Shown here one piece after another: positions 1-9,267 of a DNA stretch of 41,295 bases. Numbering within the stretch: the first letter of the stretch is position 1; every line of letters begins with the position of its first letter. The position numbers and the translations under genes were made by a program. The stretch is from NCBI GenBank assembly GCA_902518965.1, contig CABYIQ010000014.1:1-41295 (forward strand), in the 5' to 3' direction. Source of the DNA: an uncultured SAR116 cluster alpha proteobacterium. GTDB lineage: Bacteria; Pseudomonadota; Alphaproteobacteria; Puniceispirillales; Puniceispirillaceae. Below the pieces are notes generated by a model, which saw only the letters and a list, made by a program, of their open reading frames with translations, did no database searches and had not been told where the DNA came from.

Positions 1-702
1 AATGCGGGCACCATCCCATTTCCATTCAATCTGCCAGTCTTCAAGATTGAGTGAGCAAAGCGTCTTTTCGTCAATTGGCGCGGCAAGCATGACCGGATGA
101 AAAACGGCCCGGCCTGTTGCATCTGGCTTTTTTGCCCGCCCTTCAAGCCAATCAAATAAAGTGGCATAGGGAGGTTCCAACAAGGGCCATATCTGTTCTA
201 TCTCACTGACATTCTTATCGTAGGCTTGCGCAAGGGAAACACGCACAAGCCGAGCAGATACGCCTACCCGCATGCCACCTGTTGCTAATTTTAACAAGGC
301 CCAACGTTCAGACACTTTCAGCTCATTCATCCAGTCTGACAGCTGTAGCACCGCATCTTTACGATGGATAGATGTCAGGACGCCCACAACCTCAGATAAT
401 GATGTTTTTTTTCCGTCAGATACAGGGTCAGGATCAGGCCAAAGTAAGGCTACTGTTTCTGCAAGATCGCCCACAAAATCATATGATAACGCAAATAAAT
501 CAGGGTCCGTCACCTGCTCTGCCAGTTCACGCACAACCCCTGATTTAACTCCACTAAATGACAAATCGCAGGTCAGCGCGGCAAGGCCCCATCCACGGTC
601 AGGGTCATCCGTTGACCTTATCCAGTTCACAAGATGAGCCAGCTTCACCGTCCGCCGTGGCGAGAAAAGTAAAACCTCAAGCAAATCAGAAAACGCTCTC
701 AT
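1..702 (-). CDS. ATP-dependent DNA ligase (ligase-associated repair cluster), N-terminal part
   Basis: The visible 234 residues are the N-terminal domain and the beginning of the nucleotidyltransferase domain of an ATP-dependent DNA ligase, which seals nicks through an enzyme-AMP intermediate. The last visible residues read EWKWDGARI, the KxDG motif; Lys228 is the expected AMP acceptor. The rest of the catalytic domain and the OB fold lie beyond the left edge, so the gene is partial. Its ATG overlaps the stop of the MBL exonuclease gene by four bases (ATGA), so the two are translationally linked. The exonuclease, Lhr-core helicase and PdeM nuclease nearby identify it as the ligase of the four-gene bacterial repair cluster (the TIGR04120-type, cisplatin-response ligase), rather than the NHEJ ligase LigD or the replicative NAD-dependent LigA. 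Start chosen by the overlap and absence of a better candidate. Confidence 0.92.
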   Translation of the reverse strand, partial: MRAFSDLLEVLLFSPRRTVKLAHLVNWIRSTDDPDRGWGLAALTCDLSFSGVKSGVVRELAEQVTDPDLFALSYDFVGDLAETVALLWPDPDPVSDGKKTSLSEVVGVLTSIHRKDAVLQLSDWMNELKVSERWALLKLATGGMRVGVSARLVRVSLAQAYDKNVSEIEQIWPLLEPPYATLFDWLEGRAKKPDATGRAVFHPVMLAAPIDEKTLCSLNLEDWQIEWKWDGARI

Positions 703-1709
703 TCAGCTTCCTCTTCATACCCGACCAGAGACAAAGCATGGGCTTCAATACCTAATTTATTACAGGCATGAAGAAGAGCATCTTCGCGGCCATGCGTAAT
801 CCATACCTCTTTTGGACTAATTTGTTTTAGCGTATGCAGCAGATCTGGCCAGTCTGCATGGTCAGATAAAATAAGAGGTAACTCCACACCTTTCTGTTTT
901 GCTCTCTGGCGTACCTGCATCCAGCCAGATGCAAAGGCAAACAATGGGTCTGTCAGGCGCTGCGCCCATTTGCTGCTATAGGCTGCTGGCGGAGCAATAA
1001 CAATTTGACCTATCAGCTCGGGCTGTTCTTTTCCTGCTTGGCCAGCAGATGCAGGTAATAAAGGGCCAAGTTCTATACCATAACGCTCATATAAATCGCA
1101 TAATTTGCGCAGCGCGCCATGAATATAAACAGGCTGATTATAGCCAGCTTGTCGCAGCAATGCGATGATACGCTGCGCCTTACCCAGCGCATAAGCCCCG
1201 ACAAGTATTGTCCTGTCTGGAAACAGATATTTAGCATGCAGCAACTTTTTAATTTCATCACTAGGCACTGGATGCCGAAAAACTGGCAAAGCAAAAGTTG
1301 CTTCAGTTATAAAAACATCACAAGGCACAATTTCAAAGGGCTGGCAGGTTGGATCTGGAGACCGTTTATAGTCGCCAGCAGCAACCATGCGCTGACCTTT
1401 AAAGTCAATTATTATCTGCGCACTGCCCAGAACATGGCCTGCCGGTGCCATCGACAATTGCACCTCGCCTAGTGTCAAACTCTCGCCATAGGCCAGCGGT
1501 GTCACAGCCTGCGCAAAACCCTGTCCATATCGCGCTGCCATTATATCTAATGTTTGCGGCGTTGCTATTACATGTTTATGGCCTGCTCTGGCATGATCTG
1601 CATGGCCATGCGTTATGAGAGCGACGGGCTGAGGCGTTGTTGGATCTATCATGGCCCTAGCAGGCAGAACAGACAAACCACTTGCCGTTGTTTTCACCCA
1701 GTTTAACAT
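699..1709 (-). CDS. Ligase-associated DNA exonuclease, MBL fold
   Basis: A 336-residue metallo-beta-lactamase-fold nuclease of the SNM1/Pso2-like type that sits with the ATP-dependent ligase in bacterial repair clusters (TIGR04122 family). The metal-binding motif HGHADH is at residues 34-39, followed by GDYKRSPDP in the middle and SDHADW near the C-terminus, all in the family order. It is expected to degrade DNA ends before ligation. The ATG at 1709 is preferred over an adjacent upstream TTG. The gene overlaps the ligase start by four bases and begins 32 bases after the glutathione transferase gene ends, so all three may share a transcript. Family assignment is by motif; the DNA substrate is not deducible from the sequence. 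Confidence 0.92.
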   Translation of the reverse strand: MLNWVKTTASGLSVLPARAMIDPTTPQPVALITHGHADHARAGHKHVIATPQTLDIMAARYGQGFAQAVTPLAYGESLTLGEVQLSMAPAGHVLGSAQIIIDFKGQRMVAAGDYKRSPDPTCQPFEIVPCDVFITEATFALPVFRHPVPSDEIKKLLHAKYLFPDRTILVGAYALGKAQRIIALLRQAGYNQPVYIHGALRKLCDLYERYGIELGPLLPASAGQAGKEQPELIGQIVIAPPAAYSSKWAQRLTDPLFAFASGWMQVRQRAKQKGVELPLILSDHADWPDLLHTLKQISPKEVWITHGREDALLHACNKLGIEAHALSLVGYEEEAE

Positions 1710-1741
1710 CAATTACTCTACTTAAACGCTGCGCAAGCCGC

Positions 1742-2425
1742 TCATTTTGTGCCGAAGAGCTTGGCGAAATCCTCTGCATTCAAAGTCTTTAAATCTTCGC
1801 GCCATTGTGCACCAACCTTCATGCCAGCAACAACTGCATCTCTGCTGCCCAACTCTTCACGCCAGGCAGCAACATTCGGGTAATCTTCAATTCTAACATT
1901 TTGACGCTGATATGTCCGAGTCCAGGGCAAAATCGCTATATCAGCAATAGAATAGACTTCCCCGGCAACATATTTTGTCTTCGCTAAACGTCTGTCCAAT
2001 ACACCATAAAGCCGATTTGCCTCTACTGAATAACGCTTCATGGCATAATCCACTTTTTCAGGGGCATAGTAATTGAAATGATGCGCCTGTCCGAGCATTG
2101 GGCCAAAGCCCCCCATCTGCCACATCAGCCATTCATAAACAGCGATCCGCTCATTTGTAACTGTTGGCATCAACTGGCCTGTCTTTTCAGCCAGATATAA
2201 TAATATAGCACCAGATTCAAAGACAGTGACCGGCTTGCCGTCAGGGCCATCATGATCGATGATCGCCGGCATTCGGTTATTTGGTGAAAAGGCCAGAAAT
2301 TCTGGCTTGAACTGATCCCCCGCACCAATATTTACCGACTTGATTTCATAGGGCAGTCCCATTTCCTCAAGGGCAATAGAGATTTTATGGCCATTTGGTG
2401 TTGGCCAATAATAAAGTTCGATCAT
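1742..2425 (-). CDS. Glutathione S-transferase family protein (YfcG/YghU-like)
   Basis: A 227-residue cytosolic glutathione transferase homologue. The N-terminal thioredoxin-like domain has the TPNG sequence (residues 9-12) in place of a catalytic Tyr or Cys, the cis-proline segment NRMPAI and the glutathione-binding ESGAILLYL. The all-helical C-terminal domain follows, with the conserved SIADIAILPW. This pattern is that of Nu-class enzymes such as E. coli YfcG, which act mainly as disulfide-bond reductases with two bound glutathiones. A GGAG ribosome site lies about eight bases before the ATG. It is the first gene of a possible three-gene unit with the exonuclease and ligase, which is unusual for this repair cluster; glutathione reductase is encoded elsewhere in the window. 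Confidence 0.9.
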   Translation of the reverse strand: MIELYYWPTPNGHKISIALEEMGLPYEIKSVNIGAGDQFKPEFLAFSPNNRMPAIIDHDGPDGKPVTVFESGAILLYLAEKTGQLMPTVTNERIAVYEWLMWQMGGFGPMLGQAHHFNYYAPEKVDYAMKRYSVEANRLYGVLDRRLAKTKYVAGEVYSIADIAILPWTRTYQRQNVRIEDYPNVAAWREELGSRDAVVAGMKVGAQWREDLKTLNAEDFAKLFGTK

Positions 2426-2583
2426 AAAAAAATCTCCATTTGCCTTGTCAGGGAAATTACTTACATTTCTATCATGGATTCATGAAATAGCTGAGGGCAA
2501 AATGAATCATATACGTGAATTGCCTGACCCGCCTCTGTTACTTTTTACTTGTCGTTTATTTGAATAGGTCATTTTCTGTGTCT

Positions 2584-5001
2584 ATGCCTGTACAATTTTC
2601 AGATTGGTTTCAAGCAAAGGGATGGACGGCCTATCCCCATCAGTTGGAAATGGTCGAGAGAGTTTCAGCAGGACAATCAATTCTGCTTCTGGCACCAACC
2701 GGTGCGGGGAAAACATTATCCAGCTTTTTGCCAAGCCTTATCGATTTAGCCCATACGCCGAGAACCGGATTACACACGCTTTATTTGTCGCCAATCAAAG
2801 CCCTGGCGGTGGATATAGCCCGTAATCTGGAGACGCCTATATCTGAAATGGGCCTGTCTATTTCTGTTGAAACGCGAACTGGCGATACCCCGCAGGCCAA
2901 ACGGAAAAGGCAGCGTTCTACCCCTCCTAACATGCTAATGACAACACCAGAATCACTAGAATTGATGCTAAGCTGGCCTGATGCGGAAAAGCTGTTTGGT
3001 TCCCTAAAGTTGATTATAATTGATGAAATTCATACTTTGTCAGGAACAAAGCGGGGCGATCTTTTATCCTTATCTCTGTCAGCCTTGCGCCATCTGGCAA
3101 CAAAGAGCCAGTCAATTGGCCTGTCTGCAACGGTTGGAGCCCCTGAAAGATTTCGGCCCTGGCTGTCGACCCAGCCAGACGAAGTTTGTATATTGCAGCC
3201 TGAACTGACCAAAGCGATGGAGCTATCTATTCTAGAAACAGAAGCAGAGCGGCTACCCTGGTCAGGTCATAGTGGACTGTATGCAGCTAAGGACATCTAT
3301 AAACTGATTGTTGAACACAGGCCTTGCCTCATTTTTGTGAATACGCGGGCTCAAGCCGAACTGCTGTTTCAGGCACTGTGGGTACATAATGATCTTACCT
3401 TAAAAATTGGATTGCATCACGGCTCATTAGAAGTTGGATTGCGGCGTAAGACAGAGGCTGCTATGGCTAGAGGTGAGCTTGATGCTGTCGTCGCAACGTC
3501 CTCTCTTGATCTGGGTATAGACTGGGCAGACATTGAACTTGTCATTCAAGTTGGGGCCCCAAAGGGAACATCACGATTGCTGCAACGTATTGGTCGGGCC
3601 GGACACAGGCTAGATGCTCCAAGCCGGGCCTTGATTGTGCCAGCAAACAGATTTGAAGTGTTTGAAGCCCTTGCAGCAAAGCTCAGTGTTGAACAGCACC
3701 TGCTTGACGATTTGCCCGCACATGAAGGGGCGCTGGATGTTTTGGCCCAGCATATTGTTGGCCGCGCTGTAGCGGGTCCATTTTCTGCAGAACAATTATA
3801 TAAACAAGTTTGTTCAGCTGCCCATTACCAAAACCTTTCCCGCGAGAGCTTTGATCGGGTTCTGGAATTTGTCGCAACAGGCGGATATGCACTTGGACAT
3901 TATAGCCAGTTTCACCGTATTGTTTTGGGTGTTGATGATCTATGGCGTCTGACCTCACATCGCATTGCCACCAGATGGCGCATGAATGTCGGCACGATTG
4001 TGGAAACAGACACTATTAAAGTCAGGCTAGAAAGAGGTGGTGTCCTTGGAGAAATTGAAGATTACTTCGTACAAGGACTAAGCATAGGCGACAGCTTCAT
4101 ATTTGCTGGGCGTGTTTTAGAATTTGCCGGCATGAAAGCAAATCAGGTTTTAGCTCGGCCCGGAAAAGCTAAAGAACCGAAAGTACCTGCCTATGCTGGT
4201 GGCCGCCTTCCCTTATCGCCGGGCCTTGCGCTAACTGTCAGACAATTACTAAATGACCCGCAGACACGCAAGCATTTACCCCCAATGGTTCAGGAATGGC
4301 TATCCATTCAGACATGGGTGTCAGAACTACCCTCTAAAGAGCGATTGCTGATTGAGACCTTTCCCAGAGGAGACAGACATTACATGGTGGCCTATTGCTT
4401 TGCTGGACGAAATGCCCATCAGACCCTTGGTATGCTTCTTACCAGACGGATGGAGCGTGAGGGATATGGCCCGCTGGGCTTTGTTGCTACTGACTATGCA
4501 ATTGCTGTTTGGTCACGGCATGAGGTTTTCCACCCAGAAAAACTGTTCACAACAGATATCCTGGGAGATGATCTGGAAGAATGGATGGCTGAATCTTCTA
4601 TGTTAAAAAGAAGCTTCAGACAGGTTGCTATCATTTCCGGACTGATTGACAAAAACAGTCCTGATACAGAAAAATCAAGCAAACAGGTTACCATCAACTC
4701 AGATTTGATTTATGATGTGCTGCGTAAGCATCAACCTGACCATCTTCTGCTTGAAGCCACACGTGCTGATGCAGCTCGCGGAATGACAGATATTGCTCGC
4801 TTGTCAGACCTTCTCGTCGCTTATGAAGGCCGTCTGTCTCATCAGACATTAACACGTATCTCACCCCTGTCTGTGCCTTTACTCCTTGAAGTTGGTCGTG
4901 AGTCTGTTACCGCGTCAGCTGTTGATGAATTACTCAGCGAATTAGAGAATGAGCTGGTCAATGAGGCTTTTCAAAATATTCCACAAAGGCAGTTTTTATG
5001 A
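2584..5001 (+). CDS. lhr: Ligase-associated Lhr-core DEAD/DEAH helicase
   Basis: An 805-residue superfamily 2 DNA helicase of the Lhr-core type. Walker A APTGAGKT is at residues 37-44, DEIH (motif II) at 147-150, the SAT motif appears as LSATVGA, and motif VI QRIGRAGHR is at about 334-342, followed by the winged-helix and Lhr-specific C-terminal domains. Lhr-core enzymes translocate on single-stranded DNA and unwind RNA:DNA or DNA duplexes. An in-frame GTG at 2515 would add 23 residues, but the homologous N-terminus (WFxxKGWxxYPHQ) fits the ATG at 2584; there is no clear Shine-Dalgarno for either. The stop overlaps the pdeM start by four bases (ATGA). Full family length, intact motifs. Confidence 0.93.
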   Translation: MPVQFSDWFQAKGWTAYPHQLEMVERVSAGQSILLLAPTGAGKTLSSFLPSLIDLAHTPRTGLHTLYLSPIKALAVDIARNLETPISEMGLSISVETRTGDTPQAKRKRQRSTPPNMLMTTPESLELMLSWPDAEKLFGSLKLIIIDEIHTLSGTKRGDLLSLSLSALRHLATKSQSIGLSATVGAPERFRPWLSTQPDEVCILQPELTKAMELSILETEAERLPWSGHSGLYAAKDIYKLIVEHRPCLIFVNTRAQAELLFQALWVHNDLTLKIGLHHGSLEVGLRRKTEAAMARGELDAVVATSSLDLGIDWADIELVIQVGAPKGTSRLLQRIGRAGHRLDAPSRALIVPANRFEVFEALAAKLSVEQHLLDDLPAHEGALDVLAQHIVGRAVAGPFSAEQLYKQVCSAAHYQNLSRESFDRVLEFVATGGYALGHYSQFHRIVLGVDDLWRLTSHRIATRWRMNVGTIVETDTIKVRLERGGVLGEIEDYFVQGLSIGDSFIFAGRVLEFAGMKANQVLARPGKAKEPKVPAYAGGRLPLSPGLALTVRQLLNDPQTRKHLPPMVQEWLSIQTWVSELPSKERLLIETFPRGDRHYMVAYCFAGRNAHQTLGMLLTRRMEREGYGPLGFVATDYAIAVWSRHEVFHPEKLFTTDILGDDLEEWMAESSMLKRSFRQVAIISGLIDKNSPDTEKSSKQVTINSDLIYDVLRKHQPDHLLLEATRADAARGMTDIARLSDLLVAYEGRLSHQTLTRISPLSVPLLLEVGRESVTASAVDELLSELENELVNEAFQNIPQRQFL

Positions 5002-5720
5002 CCGTGATGACTGCAAACCCCCAAGATAAACAGCGTGTTATTCAGCTAAATTTTTGTGGAGAGATATGTGAGCTGTGGGCCGATGGTGCCTTATATTTGC
5101 CCAGCTATAAAACATTGGTTGTCTCTGATTTGCACTTTGAAAAGGGACATGCACAATCTACTGCAGCGCCATTGCCACGTTATGACACAGATATGACCTT
5201 ATCGAAGCTGTCAGCAATTGTGGATAAATCAAATCCGCAAAGATGTATCTTTCTTGGTGACAGCTTTCATAATGCTGAAGTGGCGAAGCGCTTACCAGAA
5301 GCCTATCGGCAGATTTTAAATGATTTGTCAAAAGGCCGAAACTTTGTCTGGATTGAAGGTAATCATGATTCTGAGCTGCCAACGTTCCTTCCCGGTAAAG
5401 TATATTCTGATTTTGCTCTGAATGGTCTATATTTTACGCATCAGGTCACAGCAGAAACAGAGCAAAGAAGCGGGCTTATAAGCGGTCATTACCACCCCAA
5501 GGCAAGGGTAAACCTTAAGCTAAGGCGTATTTCTGCGCCTTGCTTTATAGAGGATAGCAGACATCTGATCATGCCTGCTTTTGGCACTTTTACCGGGGGC
5601 CTAAACGTTTTGAACAAAGCCATACAGTCTGTCTTAACCCGCCCACAATCTGCCTATATATGCTATGCAGGCAAAATTTACCATTTGCCGGTAACAACAC
5701 AGTTTTTTCTTAAAAACTGA
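4998..5720 (+). CDS. pdeM: Ligase-associated DNA damage response endonuclease PdeM
   Basis: A 240-residue calcineurin-like metallophosphoesterase. The dinuclear metal motifs are SDLHFEKG (Asp44, His46), GDSFHNAE (Asp88), GNHD (121-124) and SGHYHPK (His164, His166). In the characterised Pseudomonas cluster the equivalent protein is a manganese-dependent DNA endonuclease. Here it overlaps the helicase gene by four bases, supporting coordinated expression of helicase and nuclease. The stop codon lies within an AT-only inverted repeat, too weak to call a terminator. The symbol is given from the family name (TIGR04123). Confidence 0.92.
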   Translation: MTVMTANPQDKQRVIQLNFCGEICELWADGALYLPSYKTLVVSDLHFEKGHAQSTAAPLPRYDTDMTLSKLSAIVDKSNPQRCIFLGDSFHNAEVAKRLPEAYRQILNDLSKGRNFVWIEGNHDSELPTFLPGKVYSDFALNGLYFTHQVTAETEQRSGLISGHYHPKARVNLKLRRISAPCFIEDSRHLIMPAFGTFTGGLNVLNKAIQSVLTRPQSAYICYAGKIYHLPVTTQFFLKN

Positions 5721-5806
5721 GCATTTTGTTAATCACCTGATCGTTTCATATCGTAGAAAGGTTTAGTGTAGAACAGAAATAAATTCGATCGTGTTGAGGA
5801 AAAATT

Positions 5807-7132
5807 ATGCGCATTGCAGTTATTGGTTCTGGAATATCTGGTTTAGGCGCAGCTTATCTAGCCCATTTTGACCATCAAGTGACGTTATATGAAATTTCTG
5901 ACAGAATCGGGGGCCATTCAAATACAGTTGATGCTGTTTTTAATGGTCGGACTATTCCGGTTGATACGGGTTTTATTGTTTATAACACACATAATTACCC
6001 AAATCTGGTTGGCCTGTTTGACCATCTGGGAGTTGATACGCTGGAAACAGATATGTCGTTTTCAGTTTCACTGGAAAACAGAACTTTTGAATATGAGGGA
6101 TCACTTGGAGGGTTGACAGCACAACCCGCTAACCTTCTGCGTCCACGCTACTGGCAAATGCTGAGTGGCCTTGTAAAATTCTATCGCAGTGCTGTCACCG
6201 AAAGCGTGCGTGGTCCTGAGGCAGAATCGCTTGGCCAGTTCATTGAAAGATGTGACTTGCCAAAAGCATTTGTAAATGATCATCTGCTGCCTATGGGGGC
6301 GGCAATATGGTCCTGCTCTGCGCGAGATATGCTCAACTATCCTGTGCGAGCTTTTATCCAATTTATGGACAACCATAAATTACTTGATTTTGGCGCACGT
6401 CCAACATGGCGCACAGTCAAAGGAGGATCACGTGAATATGTTTCACAAATTTCAGCGCGCCTGAACGACAGGATTGAAACAAAAACAAAAGTCAACAGTG
6501 TCAGACGCGATGCTGGTGGCATTGTTATCAGTGTCGAAGGCCAGGGGGATATCTGGTATGACAAAGTGATCATGGCTACCCATGCAGATGAGAGTTTGAC
6601 ACTGATGGCAGATGCCTCAGAATCGGAAACACAAATTCTCAAGGCCTTCCGTTTTTCAGAAAACCGTGTCATTCTTCATTCAGATGACCGTCTAATGCCA
6701 AAACGAAAGCGGGCGTGGGCTGCATGGAATTATTTGTCTGATGATCAGGACAATCTGTGTGCGACATATTGGATGAACAGGCTGCAGCATATTGATATGT
6801 CGATCCCTTTATTTACAACCCTAAACCCCACAGTTGAGCCACTCAACACACTGGTTCATGCTGATTTGCTATATCAACATCCGATATTCGATAAACAAGC
6901 ACTGCTGGCACAGCAAAAATTAGCTGGCATACAAGGTCAGAACGATATTTTCTGGTGTGGCGCCTGGACAGCTAACGGTTTTCACGAGGATGGGCTGAAG
7001 TCGGCCGTTGCGGTCGCAAAAACATTAAATATCACCATTCCGTGGGATAGCCCAACAAAAGGATACAGACCAAATCAAACCGAAACGGCCATGCCAATGA
7101 ATGACATAGCAGGCCTGTTCCATAATAGGTAA
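5807..7132 (+). CDS. FAD-dependent amine-oxidase-like oxidoreductase (COG2907 type)
   Basis: A 441-residue flavoprotein. The N-terminal dinucleotide-binding motif GSGISG is at residues 7-12, followed by the acidic strand end (YEISDRIGGHSNT) typical of amine-oxidase/phytoene-desaturase-like proteins; the C-terminal FAD contact is seen in WCGAWTANGFHEDGLKSA. It is the first gene of a plus-strand run with DUF1365 and a Cfa-like methyltransferase. That trio recurs widely in Proteobacteria, and I recall the same arrangement in mycobacteria around Rv0447c-Rv0449c. It probably oxidises or reduces a modified phospholipid acyl chain, but its substrate cannot be read from the sequence. A GAGGA ribosome site lies six bases before the ATG. 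Confidence 0.88.
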   Translation: MRIAVIGSGISGLGAAYLAHFDHQVTLYEISDRIGGHSNTVDAVFNGRTIPVDTGFIVYNTHNYPNLVGLFDHLGVDTLETDMSFSVSLENRTFEYEGSLGGLTAQPANLLRPRYWQMLSGLVKFYRSAVTESVRGPEAESLGQFIERCDLPKAFVNDHLLPMGAAIWSCSARDMLNYPVRAFIQFMDNHKLLDFGARPTWRTVKGGSREYVSQISARLNDRIETKTKVNSVRRDAGGIVISVEGQGDIWYDKVIMATHADESLTLMADASESETQILKAFRFSENRVILHSDDRLMPKRKRAWAAWNYLSDDQDNLCATYWMNRLQHIDMSIPLFTTLNPTVEPLNTLVHADLLYQHPIFDKQALLAQQKLAGIQGQNDIFWCGAWTANGFHEDGLKSAVAVAKTLNITIPWDSPTKGYRPNQTETAMPMNDIAGLFHNR

Positions 7133-7157
7133 ACAATAAAAATGAACCGGCTAGATT

Positions 7158-7991
7158 ATGACTTCAGATACCCATGACATAACAGATGCCTGCGCGCTGG
7201 TCTTTTCTGAGATAGTCCACACACGTCATGGCTACCCTGCTCATCATTTGCAAAAAGCCGGATTTTCAATTTTAGTTGATCTCGACCGTCTTGACGAAGC
7301 GCATAATGCATCATGGTTCTTTTCTGTGAACAAATTCAATCTTGTATCATTTCATGAGACTGATTTCGGCCCAAACCATAAATCACAGCGCAAAGCTAAT
7401 GAAAAAACAATTAAATTGTCAGATCATATCCGCAAACTTGCTAGTCAGTATTTTAAAGCAGACGAAATTACAAAGATTGAGATGCTAGCCTTCCCGCGCA
7501 TTCTAGGACTGTCTTTCAATCCAATAACCGTCTACAGATGTCTTGATAGCAACGGCAAGGACTGTTTCAATGTGTATGAGGTGCATAACACCTTTGGTGA
7601 TAGCCACAGCTATGCCAGTGTTATTCGCCAACAAAGCGGTGCTGTTCCAATTCACAAAGTAGATAAGATGATGCATGTGTCCCCCTTTTTTGACGTTGAG
7701 GGGTATTATCAATTGGCAATGCGGCGCGGTGCAGAAAGCTTAAAACTAGTGGTGCGTTATTGTCAGAATAATCAGGCTTTGCTGACCGCAACATTACATG
7801 GGAAAATAGTACGTCTTTCAGCTGCCTGTCTTTTGCAAACGGTTTTTCTTTCAGGACATTTTCCGCTTCGTCCGCTGATGTCCATTCATTTTGAGGCCGT
7901 AAAATTATTTATCAAGGGTTTGCGGTTTTATAAACGGCCAACCCCACCGCATCATGCGGTCACACCAACCGCAGAGGACCTAAAAGGGTAA
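7158..7991 (+). CDS. DUF1365 family protein
   Basis: A 277-residue protein of the DUF1365 family, which is nearly always encoded between the COG2907 oxidoreductase and the Cfa-like methyltransferase. Recognisable family segments are the N-terminal HTRHGYPAHHLQKAGFSIL region, LAFPRILGLSFNPITVYRC in the middle and KMMHVSPFFDVEGYY. The biochemical role is unknown; by position it belongs to acyl-chain modification of membrane lipids. It starts 25 bases after the oxidoreductase stop and ends 8 bases before the methyltransferase, so the three are almost certainly one operon. Confidence 0.9.
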   Translation: MTSDTHDITDACALVFSEIVHTRHGYPAHHLQKAGFSILVDLDRLDEAHNASWFFSVNKFNLVSFHETDFGPNHKSQRKANEKTIKLSDHIRKLASQYFKADEITKIEMLAFPRILGLSFNPITVYRCLDSNGKDCFNVYEVHNTFGDSHSYASVIRQQSGAVPIHKVDKMMHVSPFFDVEGYYQLAMRRGAESLKLVVRYCQNNQALLTATLHGKIVRLSAACLLQTVFLSGHFPLRPLMSIHFEAVKLFIKGLRFYKRPTPPHHAVTPTAEDLKG

Positions 7992-7999
7992 AATAAATT

Positions 8000-9187
8000 A
8001 TGACATTGGCAACCTCATTCAAACGGCAAGCCTTATTAAAAATGCTCTCACATATAAAATACGGCGAACTAAAACTCAAACTCCCGGATGGTTGTACGCA
8101 TAAATTCACAGGCAGCCAAAAAGGGCCAACAGCAGATATGGTCCTGCTTAGTGATAGTGCAATTATTAGGATCTTAGGCCATGGTAAGATGGGCTTTTGT
8201 GAGGCATTCATGGTTGGCGAAATTGACAGTGACAATCTGACCAACCTTATAGAGCTTGCGGTATTACATGACAGCTATTTAGAGGAACAGATAAAACTGG
8301 GAACATTGCAAAAATTATGGCTAAAATTCCAACATTGGCGTAATCGCAACAATCAATCCGGATCAAAGCGCAATATTTCTTATCATTATGATCTGGGTAA
8401 TCAATTTTACAGCAGATGGCTTGACCGCACGATGACATACTCATCTGCTGTTTTTCAATCTGAGACTGATACGCTGGAAGATGCACAAAACCGAAAATAT
8501 CAAAAGTTGGCTGAGTTAGCCGATATTCAGCCAGGCGAACGCGTATTGGAAATTGGCTGTGGGTGGGGCGGTTTTGCAGAATACGCAGCGAAAGAATATG
8601 GTGCTCATGTTACCGGAATCACCATCAGCAAAGAACAATATGATTTTACAAAGAACCGGTTGCGTGCAGCTGGGCTAGACCACATGACAGATATTGTGAT
8701 GCAGGATTACAGAAAGCTTAACCAGTGCTTTGACAAGATTGTGTCTATTGAAATGTTCGAGGCCGTGGGTGAAAAATACTGGCCTGTTTATTTTAAAACA
8801 ATTGCTAATTGTCTCAAAGACGGAGGAAAAGCTGCTCTTCAGGTCATCACAATCGACCATAAAGCATTTCTTGAATACCGCACACAACCTGATTTCATTC
8901 AGAAATATATTTTTCCCGGTGGTATGCTTCCATCGATAAAAGCTCTGGATGATCCGCTGAAAACTGCTGGTCTCTCTCTTCATTTCTGTCAGGGATATGG
9001 ACAGGATTACGCGCGCACATTAGCAGAATGGAAAGTAAGGTTTCACCAGGCATGGCCTGAACTGGCCACAATAGCCAAATTCGATGACCGTTTCAAACGT
9101 ATGTGGGAGTTGTATCTCTCCTATTGTGAAGGTGGATTCAAAGCAGGAATGATCGACGTGAAACAAATGCTAATTACACACAAATGA
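8000..9187 (+). CDS. Cyclopropane-fatty-acyl-phospholipid synthase family methyltransferase
   Basis: A 395-residue SAM-dependent methyltransferase of the Cfa family. The SAM-binding loop EIGCGWGG is at residues 184-191, preceded by the family signature HYDLGNQFY and followed by SIEMFEAVG and KYIFPGGMLPS. Cfa enzymes transfer a methylene group to unsaturated acyl chains of membrane phospholipids. Here the segment corresponding to YSC of E. coli Cfa reads YSS, and the HTIG segment reads QVITID, so residues that bind bicarbonate in classical synthases seem replaced. This is common in the DUF1365-linked subfamily, and C-methylation of an acyl chain is at least as likely as ring formation. Third gene of the operon. 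Confidence 0.88.
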   Translation: MTLATSFKRQALLKMLSHIKYGELKLKLPDGCTHKFTGSQKGPTADMVLLSDSAIIRILGHGKMGFCEAFMVGEIDSDNLTNLIELAVLHDSYLEEQIKLGTLQKLWLKFQHWRNRNNQSGSKRNISYHYDLGNQFYSRWLDRTMTYSSAVFQSETDTLEDAQNRKYQKLAELADIQPGERVLEIGCGWGGFAEYAAKEYGAHVTGITISKEQYDFTKNRLRAAGLDHMTDIVMQDYRKLNQCFDKIVSIEMFEAVGEKYWPVYFKTIANCLKDGGKAALQVITIDHKAFLEYRTQPDFIQKYIFPGGMLPSIKALDDPLKTAGLSLHFCQGYGQDYARTLAEWKVRFHQAWPELATIAKFDDRFKRMWELYLSYCEGGFKAGMIDVKQMLITHK

Positions 9188-9267
9188 AATCAGATTTCAC
9201 CAAGCAAAATAGTTGTAATCTACTTAAACAATTCGCACGTAAATAGCGCACTTAAAACTAGTGGTTT

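Noticed and set aside
272-637. Open frame opposite the DNA ligase on the plus strand
   Set aside because: Low-complexity Ser/Thr-rich translation antisense to a clearly coding ligase; a shadow frame.
5701-5718. AGTTTTT/AAAAACT repeat over the pdeM stop codon
   Set aside because: The stem is almost entirely A-T and lies within the coding end. Too weak for a terminator call.
5738-5767. TGATCG and TTTAGT spaced by 18 bases before the lipid cluster, resembling an RpoE/ChrR-type promoter
   Set aside because: The -35-like part is close to the TGATCC I recall for that sigma group, but the -10-like part fits poorly and no rpoE/chrR pair is in the window. Not strong enough to list as a feature.
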